Source: Myxococcales bacterium
GTDB taxonomy: Bacteria > Myxococcota_A > Polyangia > Polyangiales > Polyangiaceae
Assembly (NCBI GenBank): GCA_013298325.1
Contig: JAAFHJ010000225.1
Span: 1 to 7,620 of the forward strand
Length of the DNA: 7,620 nt
Direction of reading: 5' to 3'
The notes below the pieces were generated by a model. The model made no database searches. It saw only the letters and a list, made by a program, of their open reading frames with translations, and was not told where the DNA came from. The position numbers and the translations under genes were made by a program. Shown here in pieces: positions 1 to 6,644 of this stretch (position 1 is its first letter; every line of letters begins with the position of its first letter).

Positions 1-738
1 GAAGCGGCGGAAATGTACGCGCTCAGCGCGACGGCCGCCGGCGGTGGAGGTGCGCCACAAGCGCCCGCGCAACCGATGCCGAAGGTGGCTCCGGCGACCA
101 CGCCAACTCCCCCGCCGACGGGCACGACCTCGGGAACGGGAACGCCTTCAACCGCGACGCCGCCCGACACCCGGACGCCCGAAGAACGACGTTTGTTGGT
201 CTACCGGGCGGAACTCTCGCTCGCCGTCTATCAGGTCGCGCCCAATCTCGCGGCCGTCGAGAAGATCGCGAAAGACTCCGGCGGCTACCTCGCGCTTCGC
301 GAAGACCGTCGAATCGTCATCCGAGTGCCAAAGGCGCGCTTTGAAGAGGCGCTCGCGAAGGTCGAAGCGGTGGGGGACGTGCTCCATCGGAACGTCGTCG
401 CAGAAGACGTAAGCGACCGTTTTCAGGATCTTTCTGCCCGTCTTCGAAACCTAAAGGCGGTTCGCGACAAGCTGGAAGGCTTCTTGGCGAAAGCCAACGT
501 CAAAGAGTCGATCGAAATCCAAAATGAGCTCACCAAGATCACCGAACAGATCGAGCTCATTGAAGGCAAGCTGAAGCTTCTTTCCGATCAAATCGCCTAC
601 TCAACCATCACGGTAAACTTCGCACCGAAGAGTGACAGCGTGAAGAAGAGCGACTTCCGACTCCCCTTCCCCGTCCTCGATTCGCTTGGGCTCCAGAAGC
701 TCCTTCGCCTCTACGAACCTTCCTCTTCCGTCCGGTGA
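1..738 (+). CDS. DUF4349 domain protein, 5' end missing (probable envelope lipoprotein)
   Basis: The reading frame is open to the first base of the window, so the gene very likely begins upstream; the ATG at 13 is only the first visible Met and has no signal peptide after it. Numbering from that Met, residues 1-56 are a Pro/Ala/Thr/Gly-rich linker, as expected between a lipid anchor and a folded domain. Residues about 59-206 match the DUF4349 (PF14257) pattern: a beta-rich start (RLLVYRAELSL), an RVP motif at 104-106, then a long charged helix at about 137-196 that should form a coiled-coil hairpin, closing with the strand STITVNF at 197-203. The tail is short (about 35 residues) with no clear membrane helix. 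DUF4349 proteins are typically exported and membrane-attached, of unknown function. The missing N-terminus presumably holds a lipoprotein signal; this is inference. The stop overlaps or nearly touches the next gene, so the two are probably co-translated. Confidence 0.88.
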   Translation, partial: EAAEMYALSATAAGGGGAPQAPAQPMPKVAPATTPTPPPTGTTSGTGTPSTATPPDTRTPEERRLLVYRAELSLAVYQVAPNLAAVEKIAKDSGGYLALREDRRIVIRVPKARFEEALAKVEAVGDVLHRNVVAEDVSDRFQDLSARLRNLKAVRDKLEGFLAKANVKESIEIQNELTKITEQIELIEGKLKLLSDQIAYSTITVNFAPKSDSVKKSDFRLPFPVLDSLGLQKLLRLYEPSSSVR

Positions 739-743
739 ATGCG

Positions 744-1214
744 ATGAACACTCTTCAACGAATCGTCCTCGCGGCGACGCTCGCGTTCGCAACGGCCTGT
801 GGGCGCCCCTTCGACGTGAAGACGCCCAACGGGTTCTTCGAACTCCAAGATCAATCGGACGAAGGCTACGCCTACCGCTCCACTTCTGCCGAAGGGGTCG
901 TGCTCGCCGTGCGCGTCGTCGACGACGACGGACGCGGCAGCCTGGCCTTCTGGGAGAAGGCGATTACCCAGAAAATTCGAGATGAACGGGGTTATGCGCT
1001 CCTTGCCACGACCGACGTGAAAGCGGCTGATGGCACGGCCGGGCGGTCGCTACGGTTTGCCCACGACGAGAGCGGAAAGCCCTTTGATTATTGGCTAACC
1101 GTGTTTGTCGCGAAGAAGCGTCTTTTCATCGTCGAGGCCGGCGGAGACCGTCCTGCCTTCGAAAAAGAGAAAGGGACCATCGAGGCGGCCATCGCGACGT
1201 TCAAGCTCGACTGA
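744..1214 (+). CDS. Small predicted lipoprotein, function unknown
   Basis: 156 residues from ATG 744. Residues 1-18 form a signal peptide with a hydrophobic core (IVLAATLAFATA) followed by Cys19. The box before the cysteine is ATAC, with Ala at -3 instead of the usual Leu, so lipidation is likely but not certain. The mature part, about 137 residues, is mixed alpha/beta with alternating strand-like segments (YAYRSTSAEGVVLAVRVV near the start, LTVFVAKKRLFIVEAGG near the end) and contains no catalytic motif I recognise. It resembles small myxobacterial lipoproteins of unknown function, from memory only. Two starts are possible: GTG 735, which overlaps the previous stop as GTGA and adds three residues, or ATG 744, preceded by GGTGA at 734-738 with a five-base gap. 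I chose ATG because it is the stronger codon, has a better spaced ribosome site and gives a normal signal peptide. Either way it is coupled to the DUF4349 gene. Confidence 0.82.
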   Translation: MNTLQRIVLAATLAFATACGRPFDVKTPNGFFELQDQSDEGYAYRSTSAEGVVLAVRVVDDDGRGSLAFWEKAITQKIRDERGYALLATTDVKAADGTAGRSLRFAHDESGKPFDYWLTVFVAKKRLFIVEAGGDRPAFEKEKGTIEAAIATFKLD

Positions 1215-1296
1215 ATCGCGCACCTACGGAGGCCGCGGACGACGCCAAGGAACAGGCGGCGACGCGGTCTTCGGTTTGTGAGAAGCTCCGCGCGCT

Positions 1297-2622
1297 ATGA
1301 ATCCCCTCGAAATTCCGCTTCCGAACGGCACCGACGTCGTCGTACGCCGGCTCCCCGGCGATGGGCTCGACGCTGGCGTCACCGACGGAGTTGCCGGCCG
1401 CGTCCGTGGGATCCTGTCCGATGGATCGGTGCAGATTGCACTGATTGGCGGACGGGAGGTCACGGTTGCACGGCGGGCGGTCATTCCGGCAAAGGCAGGG
1501 CAGTTTCGTTTTGCGGCACGCCGGGAAGCGACCTGGAGCCGGCTTGGACGGGGCGCTTCACGCGGCGCGATCGTCCTTGAGACGATCGTCGGTTCGCGGG
1601 CCTGGGGGCTCGCTACGGACGCGTCGGACACCGATCACCGCGGCCTCTTCGCAGCTCCGTTTTCGCTGCGCCTTGGGCTCGTCGCGCCACCCCAGGATCT
1701 CGTCTCCGCCGACGGGAGCGCCAGCTACTGGGAAATCGGGAAAGGGATCGCCCAGGCGCTCCGCAACGACCCGAATACGCTCGAGATGCTCTTCCTCCCC
1801 TCCGCGCGGGCCACCGACGAGATCGGCGCGTGGATCTTGGAAGAACGGGACGCCTTCCCGTCCAAAGAGATGCTCGGCTCCTTCGGACGTTATGCGCTCT
1901 CTCAATTGCGGAAGCTCGCAAGCACTGCCCGCCTTCATTCGTACCGAGAGCAGCTTTTTCACTGGCTGCGCACCGAACCGAACCTCGCGCTGGATACCGC
2001 CGTGGAACGCCTCGCAGGCCTTGCTGTCGCCGACGGGAACGGGACGCCGCAAATGGCCAATGACGCAACGCGTGCGGAGGCCAAAGAGCGGATCAAGCAG
2101 CTTTATCGGTCTCTTGCCGATCGCCAGGTGCTGCCCGAAGCGACCTTCGCAGCCCTACGTGCCTTCGCGCAAGATCCACAGGCGCACGCGCGGAGTGAGG
2201 ACTCTTTGGGGCCGGCGCTCCCCGCGCCCTTGCGCCCGAAGAATGCATACAATCTCCTTCGCTTGATGGCGACCGCCGAGCACTGGCTGATCACCGGCAC
2301 GCCCGAATTTGCCTTTGGAGGGGCCCTCCACGAGCGACTTTTCGCGATTAAGCGCGGCGAGGTCCCCCTCGACGACGTCCTCGCCGAAGCGACAGAAAAG
2401 GCCCGCGCCGTCGAAGAGGCCCACCGGAATTCTCCTCTGCCTGCGCGCGCCGATGTGCGTCGCGCCGACGCGCTCCTTCGTCGCTGCCACGAGGAGCTTC
2501 TCCGGCGCCACGCGGCACGCGTCCCTGGAATTTTCGGCGCGGACGCCCCCGAGCCTGAACTGCCCACCATAGACGCCGTGGCCGAGCCGGACGCGGGCGA
2601 GGCCTTGAAGGAGCCGTCATGA
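1297..2622 (+). CDS. RlaP-like nucleotidyltransferase with extra N-terminal beta-barrel-like domain
   Basis: 441 residues. The start is well fixed: an in-frame TGA at 1279-1281 leaves ATG 1297 as the only sensible start, with a weak GAGAAG ribosome site at 1280-1285. Residues about 1-75 are short alternating strands with Gly turns (VAGRVRGILSDGSVQIAL, then REVTVARRAVIP) and look like a small SH3/KOW-type barrel. Residues about 92-165 are the DNA polymerase beta-type core: G99-S100, RAWG at 101-104, then D111 and D113 followed by H-R-G, and the NDPNTLEMLF segment that typifies the RlaP/COG3541 group (PF10127). The rest is helical, with NAYNLLRLMATAEHW near 316-330, an IKRGEV motif at 351-356 and a RADALLRR segment near the C-terminus, all as in this family. 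The expected third acidic residue is Ser141 in my alignment; D139 is nearby. RlaP proteins are predicted to transfer nucleotides to RNA ends in RNA repair; here that role is only inferred. It overlaps the next gene by four bases. Confidence 0.87.
   Translation: MNPLEIPLPNGTDVVVRRLPGDGLDAGVTDGVAGRVRGILSDGSVQIALIGGREVTVARRAVIPAKAGQFRFAARREATWSRLGRGASRGAIVLETIVGSRAWGLATDASDTDHRGLFAAPFSLRLGLVAPPQDLVSADGSASYWEIGKGIAQALRNDPNTLEMLFLPSARATDEIGAWILEERDAFPSKEMLGSFGRYALSQLRKLASTARLHSYREQLFHWLRTEPNLALDTAVERLAGLAVADGNGTPQMANDATRAEAKERIKQLYRSLADRQVLPEATFAALRAFAQDPQAHARSEDSLGPALPAPLRPKNAYNLLRLMATAEHWLITGTPEFAFGGALHERLFAIKRGEVPLDDVLAEATEKARAVEEAHRNSPLPARADVRRADALLRRCHEELLRRHAARVPGIFGADAPEPELPTIDAVAEPDAGEALKEPS
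2606..2613 (+). promoter_or_regulatory. Strong ribosome binding site for the second nucleotidyltransferase
   Basis: TGAAGGAG lies inside the last codons of the first nucleotidyltransferase gene, five bases before ATG 2619. Together with the ATGA overlap at 2619-2622 it fixes the start of the second gene and indicates that both proteins are made from one transcript. Confidence 0.8.
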
Positions 2623-3434
2623 GCCACCCCCACCTTGGCTGGAGCTGCCTCTCGGAGGCGCAAGCGGCCGAAGCTACTCTCTTTCTCGCCGCGCGCGAGG
2701 CGGAACGGCGCCACGTCGTCGTCTACCTGAGCGGCGCCCACGCCTACGGCTTCCCTTCGCCGGACAGCGACCTCGATCTCAAGGCGGTCCACCTCGCCCC
2801 GTTGGAAGATCTCTGCAGTCTGCATCCAAAACTCGGCGGCGCCGAGCGGACCGAATTCCCCAATGGGGTCGAGCTCGATTACTCGTCCAATGAACTCGAG
2901 TCGGTCCTTCATGGCTGTTTGAAGGGGAACGGTAATTACCTCGAACGGATCCTCGGTGTGACAACGCTCCTGGAAGACCCGTGTCTTGCTGAACTTCGCG
3001 GACTTGTTCGCGAGAACCTCTCCGCGCGCGCCTATCATCACTACCGCGGCTTCGCGTTTCGCCTGATGGAGGAGGCGAAGGTCAAACGGACGGCGAAGAA
3101 GCTTCTCTACGTGTTTCGCGCGACACTGACCGGCGCTCATTTGCTGAAGACTGGCGAGATCGTCACCGACGTGACGAAGGTCATGCACCCCGACTTCGCC
3201 GATCTCGAAGAGCTCCTCGCGATCAAGCGGCGCGGGGAGGGGGCACTCGTGAGCGGAGCGGTCGATTGGTTCGCGCGGATCGATGCCGCCTTTACGACCC
3301 TCGACGAGGCGCTGGCGACGACGGTCCTCCCGCCGGCGCCACAGCGCATCGATCGCCTCGATTCCTGGTTTCGCGACACCCGCCTCGGGTATGCGCGGCG
3401 GGGCGACGGTTCTGCGGGAAACCAACGGCGGTAG
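2619..3434 (+). CDS. Second RlaP-like nucleotidyltransferase
   Basis: 271 residues, starting at the ATG that overlaps the previous stop (ATGA) behind a strong AAGGAG site. It has no N-terminal extra domain: the polymerase beta-type core begins at once, with YLSGAHAYG at 36-44, then the acidic pair D51 and D53 in DSDLDLK, and a third Asp, D87, in VELDY. The usual Gly-Ser of the nucleotide-binding turn is Gly39-Ala40 here. LKGNGNYLERIL follows, equivalent to the NPN-LE segment of RlaP proteins. The C-terminal half is helical, with KRTAKKLLYVFRA at 156-168, LLKTGE, and an IKRRGEG stretch beginning at 202 that matches the IKRGEV element of the upstream protein. It is a paralogue of the upstream gene but strongly diverged, so a recent duplication is unlikely. 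The three acids suggest it can bind two metal ions and may be active; the substrate is unknown, with RNA ends the best guess from the RlaP family. It is the last gene before a 129-base gap. Confidence 0.87.
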   Translation: MSHPHLGWSCLSEAQAAEATLFLAAREAERRHVVVYLSGAHAYGFPSPDSDLDLKAVHLAPLEDLCSLHPKLGGAERTEFPNGVELDYSSNELESVLHGCLKGNGNYLERILGVTTLLEDPCLAELRGLVRENLSARAYHHYRGFAFRLMEEAKVKRTAKKLLYVFRATLTGAHLLKTGEIVTDVTKVMHPDFADLEELLAIKRRGEGALVSGAVDWFARIDAAFTTLDEALATTVLPPAPQRIDRLDSWFRDTRLGYARRGDGSAGNQRR

Positions 3435-3461
3435 TTTCGACGCAGTGCACGATAGTTTGAC

Positions 3462-3496
3462 CTCAAACGATTTCGCGATCATTCGCGAAATTTGAG
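3462..3496. repeat. 14-bp inverted repeat with a 3-base bulge
   Basis: The left arm is CTCAAA (3462-3467) plus TTTCGCGA (3471-3478), interrupted by CGA. The right arm is TCGCGAAA (3483-3490) followed directly by TTTGAG (3491-3496). The two arms are exact complements apart from the CGA bulge, around a TCAT loop. The inner eight pairs are perfect. It could be an RNA hairpin ending the upstream transcript, a regulator binding site, or a processing site. It is much more AT-rich than the surrounding coding DNA. No T-run follows. Confidence 0.7.
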
Positions 3497-3499
3497 CGG

Positions 3500-3514
3500 C
3501 GTCACCGGGTGACG
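3500..3514. repeat. Short palindrome, possible operator
   Basis: CGTCACC at 3500-3506 is the exact reverse complement of GGTGACG at 3508-3514, separated by one G. A 7-bp arm with a one-base centre is typical of a dimeric regulator site, and it lies about 50 bases before the GTG start of the outer-membrane protein gene. The function is inferred from shape and place only. Confidence 0.5.
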
Positions 3515-3563
3515 TCGGACACTTTTCCCCCCGATAGGGCCCGGAAACCGGTACTTTCGCGCC

Positions 3564-5480
3564 GTGTTTCGCCGTCTAGCCCTCCTCCCTGTTCTCGCCC
3601 TTGCCCCGCTCGTCACGGCCGTTTCTGGCGTCGCCTACGCCGACGAACCGGCCCCGGCTCCGCCCGCCGCGGGGAGCACGGCCGACGCGCACGTCGCCGA
3701 CGCCGCAGAAAAAGCCGCTCCGCCGAGCGACGACGGGGGCGCCGAAGACGACGACAGCCCCGTCACCGTCGCGCGACGGGGCCGGCGCGCGCGTGGCGAA
3801 GAGTCGGGCATCGAGGCGGGCAACGGCGACCCGAGCCCCCGCGGCGGCGCACGCCCCGTCGAACGAAAAGTCGTGGAGCCGTGGAGTGACGACGACGGCG
3901 TCCAGCCGAAACCGCGATTGAAGTTTGGCGACTACGGCTTTCGTGGCGGTCTCGAGCAACGTACAAACGCCGTCTGGATCCATCCGCTCGACGTCGTTTC
4001 CGAAACCGATCGCAAGTACTCGGCGATCGACCAGCGCCTCCGCCTCGACGGCTCCCTCGACTGGAAAGAGAAGGTCAAGGTCACAACCTCCGTCGACATC
4101 CTCGACGGCGTTTTGTGGGGCGACAACGGGACACCGGGCAATGGCGGGCCCGAGCCGTGGGCCGGGGCGAGCGTCAACACGAAAAACGTGAACGTCGGCC
4201 GTGTCTGTATGGTGCAGTCCAATCCGGCCGCCCCCGCCGATCCCCACTCCTACAAGCTCGGGCTCTGTAGCGCCGACCCGATCTACGTTCGCCGTCTTTA
4301 TGTAGATGTTCTCACCCCTTTCGGCCTTCTGCGCATCGGCCGGCAGGCGTTTACGGAAGGGGCCGGCGTGCCGGTCAACGATGGCGACGGTCGCAAGAAT
4401 CGCTTCGGCTACGCAGGGCGCGGCAACAACGTCGATCGCATCCTGTTTGCGACGAAGCCCCTCGAAGGCTTCAAGCCGAAGGAGCGCCGGAACCTCTCGG
4501 AAAATGAGGGGCTTTTCCTGATCCTCGCCCTCGACAAGCTCGTCCAGGATCAGCCGCAAAAGTGGGGGGACGACCTCCAAGAGTTCACCAGCGGCTTCCG
4601 CTTCCTCGCACCGAAGCTCGGCGATTTCCGCGACGTCGAGGGGCGCCTCACCCACACCTACCGCTGGGACAAGACTTACGGCACGAGCGTCAATGCGTTC
4701 GGCTTCCGGACGATGGGTAAGATTGGCCATTTCTCGGCCGGCATCGACGGCTCTGCGATCCTCGGGTCGACGCGCGAAGTCTCCGAGGCCTTCCGTCTGA
4801 TCACGAACGATCCGCCGGTCGCCCAGAAGATCCGGCAGGTCGGTGGTCGGGCGGTCATCCGCTACGACGTACCGGGCGAAAATGCAAAAGATCCGCCGAA
4901 GTTCACCGCCTATCTCGAAGCGGACTACGCCAGCGGCGACGGCGATCCGACGGTGAGCACGCCGCTGACCCAGTTCGTCTGGAGCGATGATTCAAACGTC
5001 GGTCTCCTGATGTTCAAACAGACGCTCAATTATCAGACCCAGCGCGCCGCCGCGGCCGCCAATGCGCTCCTCAAGAGCCTCAACGCACCGACCTTCCCCG
5101 TAGATGCCGTCTGGACCCGAGGCTCCTTCACGAACGCGGTCGCCGCGTTCCCCCAGGTCGACTTCCGCCCGCGGAAGGACCTCCTCTTCCGCGGTGGCGC
5201 CCTCGTCGCCTGGAGCTCGGCAAACGTGAACGACCCCGTCCAGAGCCAGCAACGCCGCGACGGCAAGACGATCCAAGACGACCTCGTCAACTTCGCCGGC
5301 GGAAAAGCCGGGAAATTTTATGGTGTTGAGCTTGATGGGCGCGTCCAGTTTCGCGCCTACGAGCACGTCGCCTTCGACCTCGAAGGGGCCGTCCTCTTCC
5401 CGGGCGACGCCTTCCAGAACGCCGATGGCTACGCGGCCCGCAGCTTCCTCGTTCAGGGGCGCTCCACCGTCTTTTTCTGA
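3564..5480 (+). CDS. Outer-membrane beta-barrel-like protein (TIGR04551-like)
   Basis: 638 residues from GTG 3564. Reading back in frame there is no other start before a TGA at 3510-3512, so GTG is the only candidate, although no clear ribosome site precedes it. Residues 1-26 are a classic signal peptide (basic FRR, hydrophobic core, AYA cleavage site before Asp27). Residues about 27-115 are a low-complexity Ala/Pro/Asp/Glu and Arg-rich stretch, probably a periplasmic or flexible segment. From about 120 (KFGDYGFRGGLEQR) to the end there are alternating amphipathic strands, and the protein ends in Phe638, as outer-membrane barrels do for recognition by the BAM machinery. IGRQAFTEGAGVPVNDGDG from 258 and FATKPL at 295-300 recall the TIGR04551 family of myxobacterial proteins; I make that link from memory and without a search. 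The function is probably a porin or surface structural protein. The stop codon is part of the ribosome site of the next gene. Confidence 0.85.
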   Translation: MFRRLALLPVLALAPLVTAVSGVAYADEPAPAPPAAGSTADAHVADAAEKAAPPSDDGGAEDDDSPVTVARRGRRARGEESGIEAGNGDPSPRGGARPVERKVVEPWSDDDGVQPKPRLKFGDYGFRGGLEQRTNAVWIHPLDVVSETDRKYSAIDQRLRLDGSLDWKEKVKVTTSVDILDGVLWGDNGTPGNGGPEPWAGASVNTKNVNVGRVCMVQSNPAAPADPHSYKLGLCSADPIYVRRLYVDVLTPFGLLRIGRQAFTEGAGVPVNDGDGRKNRFGYAGRGNNVDRILFATKPLEGFKPKERRNLSENEGLFLILALDKLVQDQPQKWGDDLQEFTSGFRFLAPKLGDFRDVEGRLTHTYRWDKTYGTSVNAFGFRTMGKIGHFSAGIDGSAILGSTREVSEAFRLITNDPPVAQKIRQVGGRAVIRYDVPGENAKDPPKFTAYLEADYASGDGDPTVSTPLTQFVWSDDSNVGLLMFKQTLNYQTQRAAAAANALLKSLNAPTFPVDAVWTRGSFTNAVAAFPQVDFRPRKDLLFRGGALVAWSSANVNDPVQSQQRRDGKTIQDDLVNFAGGKAGKFYGVELDGRVQFRAYEHVAFDLEGAVLFPGDAFQNADGYAARSFLVQGRSTVFF

Positions 5481-5484
5481 GGAG
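5478..5484 (+). promoter_or_regulatory. Ribosome binding site overlapping the stop codon
   Basis: TGAGGAG contains the TGA stop of the barrel gene and sits seven bases before ATG 5492. It decides the start of the next gene in favour of 5492 over the in-frame ATG at 5522, which has no such site, and predicts translational coupling of the two products. Confidence 0.8.
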
Positions 5485-5491
5485 CACGAAC

Positions 5492-6628
5492 ATGTCTGTA
5501 TCCCACACCTACTCGACCCCCATGCTCCGTCGCTCGCTCCTCGGCACCACCTTCGGCCTCGTGCTTCGCGGCGCCGTACCGACCTTCTTCGCCGTCGCCC
5601 TCGCCACGGGGACCGGCTGTGAAGTCTTCCAGGCGGCGCCAGAACCGTCGATTGTCGGCGCCGTCAACGGCGTCCTTCCCGACGCGAATGCCCCATTGAC
5701 GGTCCGCTTCGACAAGCCGATCAAGCCGGAGACGCTCACGCTCTACGTGACGATCCTCGACCTCGACGACGAAGGGAACCTCGCCGACGAACGGGGCGAT
5801 GACACCGTCACGCTTGATTACCTGGCCGCCTACTTCTCCGGCGAGGGGCAGCAGGCCGAAGTCACCATTTCGGAAGACAAACAGTCGATTACGCTGCAGC
5901 CGAAGGTCCCCTTCCCGGTCGGCACCAAGCTCGCCGTCGTCGTGAACGGTGGCCTCGAGGGGGAGAACGGCGTGAAGACGGTCGCCCGTCGCCGGCTCCC
6001 CTTCGGCTTCGACTTCAAATGCGCCGGGACCGGCAGCAAGATCATGAAGTCGGGCGCCTACTTCTTCCTCCTCAATGTCGAATCCCCCCTGCAGGCGCAG
6101 ATCCAGCTCTATGCCGATTTGCGGATCGACGAGAAGACCGGGATCGTGCGCGGCCAGTTCACCAACGCCGACCGCCTGCGGAACGAAGGCAAGTGCACGC
6201 CCGCCTGCTCCGCCGCGCAGGTCTGCGAGACGCTCCCCGGCCCGGCCACGTGCATCGCCCCCTCCGGAAAAGCTCAAAATATTGACGCGTTTGCCGACTT
6301 CATCCCGAACAATAGCGCTCCGGCCGGCTACTCGTTCACCGTCGATGGCTGCGTGGAAGACCTTGCGGGCGGTGGCGTCGCGTTTGCGACCAAGGCGACC
6401 GATCTCGTGACGACCGAGCCGCCGGTGACGGTCCGCGGACTCACCGTCGTGAGCCAGTTTCGGCCGAAAAAGGGGTCCCCCGAGATCCTCGAGGCGTCCG
6501 GTTCTGGCTCGGGGAGCCAGGCGCTCCTCGGCGGGTCGCCGCTCGGCGCCGCCAAGGGGACGATCCTCGGCCGCTCGCTGACCGCCGCCGAGACGCCGGC
6601 CGGCATCCCGGCGCCCCCTGGCCTTTGA
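5492..6628 (+). CDS. Secreted Ig-like (Big_5/SbsA-type) protein with a cysteine cluster, possible lipoprotein
   Basis: 378 residues. Residues 1-42 form a long export signal: a polar start, MLRRS at 11-15, then two hydrophobic stretches interrupted by Arg26, ending at Cys43. The box before Cys43 is GTGC; Gly at -3 is unusual for lipoproteins, so anchoring by lipid is possible but doubtful. Residues about 50-163 match the bacterial Ig-like Big_5 pattern: the opening PEPSIVGAVNGVLP, the strand LTVRFDKPI, a later ITLQPKVPFPVGTKLAVVV, and a closing Gly-Asn-Gly turn. Domains of this type usually serve as spacers or adhesion modules on surface proteins. After it come Cys177, a group at Cys235, 239, 245 and 254, and Cys287, six in all, enough for three disulphides; the four-cysteine group looks like a small EGF-like knot. 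The last 50 residues are Gly/Ser/Ala/Pro-rich. It is translationally coupled to the barrel gene, so the product probably works with it at the outer membrane. No enzymatic motif was seen. Confidence 0.83.
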   Translation: MSVSHTYSTPMLRRSLLGTTFGLVLRGAVPTFFAVALATGTGCEVFQAAPEPSIVGAVNGVLPDANAPLTVRFDKPIKPETLTLYVTILDLDDEGNLADERGDDTVTLDYLAAYFSGEGQQAEVTISEDKQSITLQPKVPFPVGTKLAVVVNGGLEGENGVKTVARRRLPFGFDFKCAGTGSKIMKSGAYFFLLNVESPLQAQIQLYADLRIDEKTGIVRGQFTNADRLRNEGKCTPACSAAQVCETLPGPATCIAPSGKAQNIDAFADFIPNNSAPAGYSFTVDGCVEDLAGGGVAFATKATDLVTTEPPVTVRGLTVVSQFRPKKGSPEILEASGSGSGSQALLGGSPLGAAKGTILGRSLTAAETPAGIPAPPGL

Positions 6629-6644
6629 GCGGGCGGAAGATCCT

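Larger units (their letters stand above)
3435..3563 (+). other. Intergenic gap with two inverted repeats
   Basis: The largest non-coding stretch in the window, and the natural place for the end of the nucleotidyltransferase transcript and the promoter of the outer-membrane operon. It contains two adjacent inverted repeats (listed separately). There is no T-run after either hairpin, so a standard intrinsic terminator is not shown. A TTGACC hexamer at 3457-3462 resembles a -35 box, but no convincing -10 box follows at 16-18 bases; a promoter is expected here but not identified. Confidence 0.55.

Noticed and set aside
1568..1588. 8-bp inverted repeat CGATCGTC / GACGATCG with a 5-base loop
   Set aside because: It lies inside the nucleotidyltransferase coding region just before the Gly-Ser motif and is explained by codon choice for the ETIVGS segment in GC-rich DNA.
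1297..3434. MNT/HEPN-type toxin-antitoxin pair
   Set aside because: Both proteins carry the polymerase beta-type core with RlaP-like C-terminal helices; neither shows the R-x4-6-H motif of a HEPN toxin, and both are longer than minimal MNT antitoxins.
2103..3482. 459-codon open frame on the minus strand
   Set aside because: Shadow of both nucleotidyltransferase genes; composition changes to a Ser/Arg/Ala run at its end, with no signal or domain.
3457..3485. TTGACC as a -35 box of a sigma-70 promoter overlapping the inverted repeat
   Set aside because: No hexamer at 16-18 bases resembles TATAAT, and many myxobacterial promoters do not follow this consensus, so a promoter call is not supported.
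3576..4730. 384-codon open frame on the minus strand
   Set aside because: Opposite the barrel gene, which has a signal peptide and a continuous strand pattern; the minus product is low-complexity Arg/Val/Ala.
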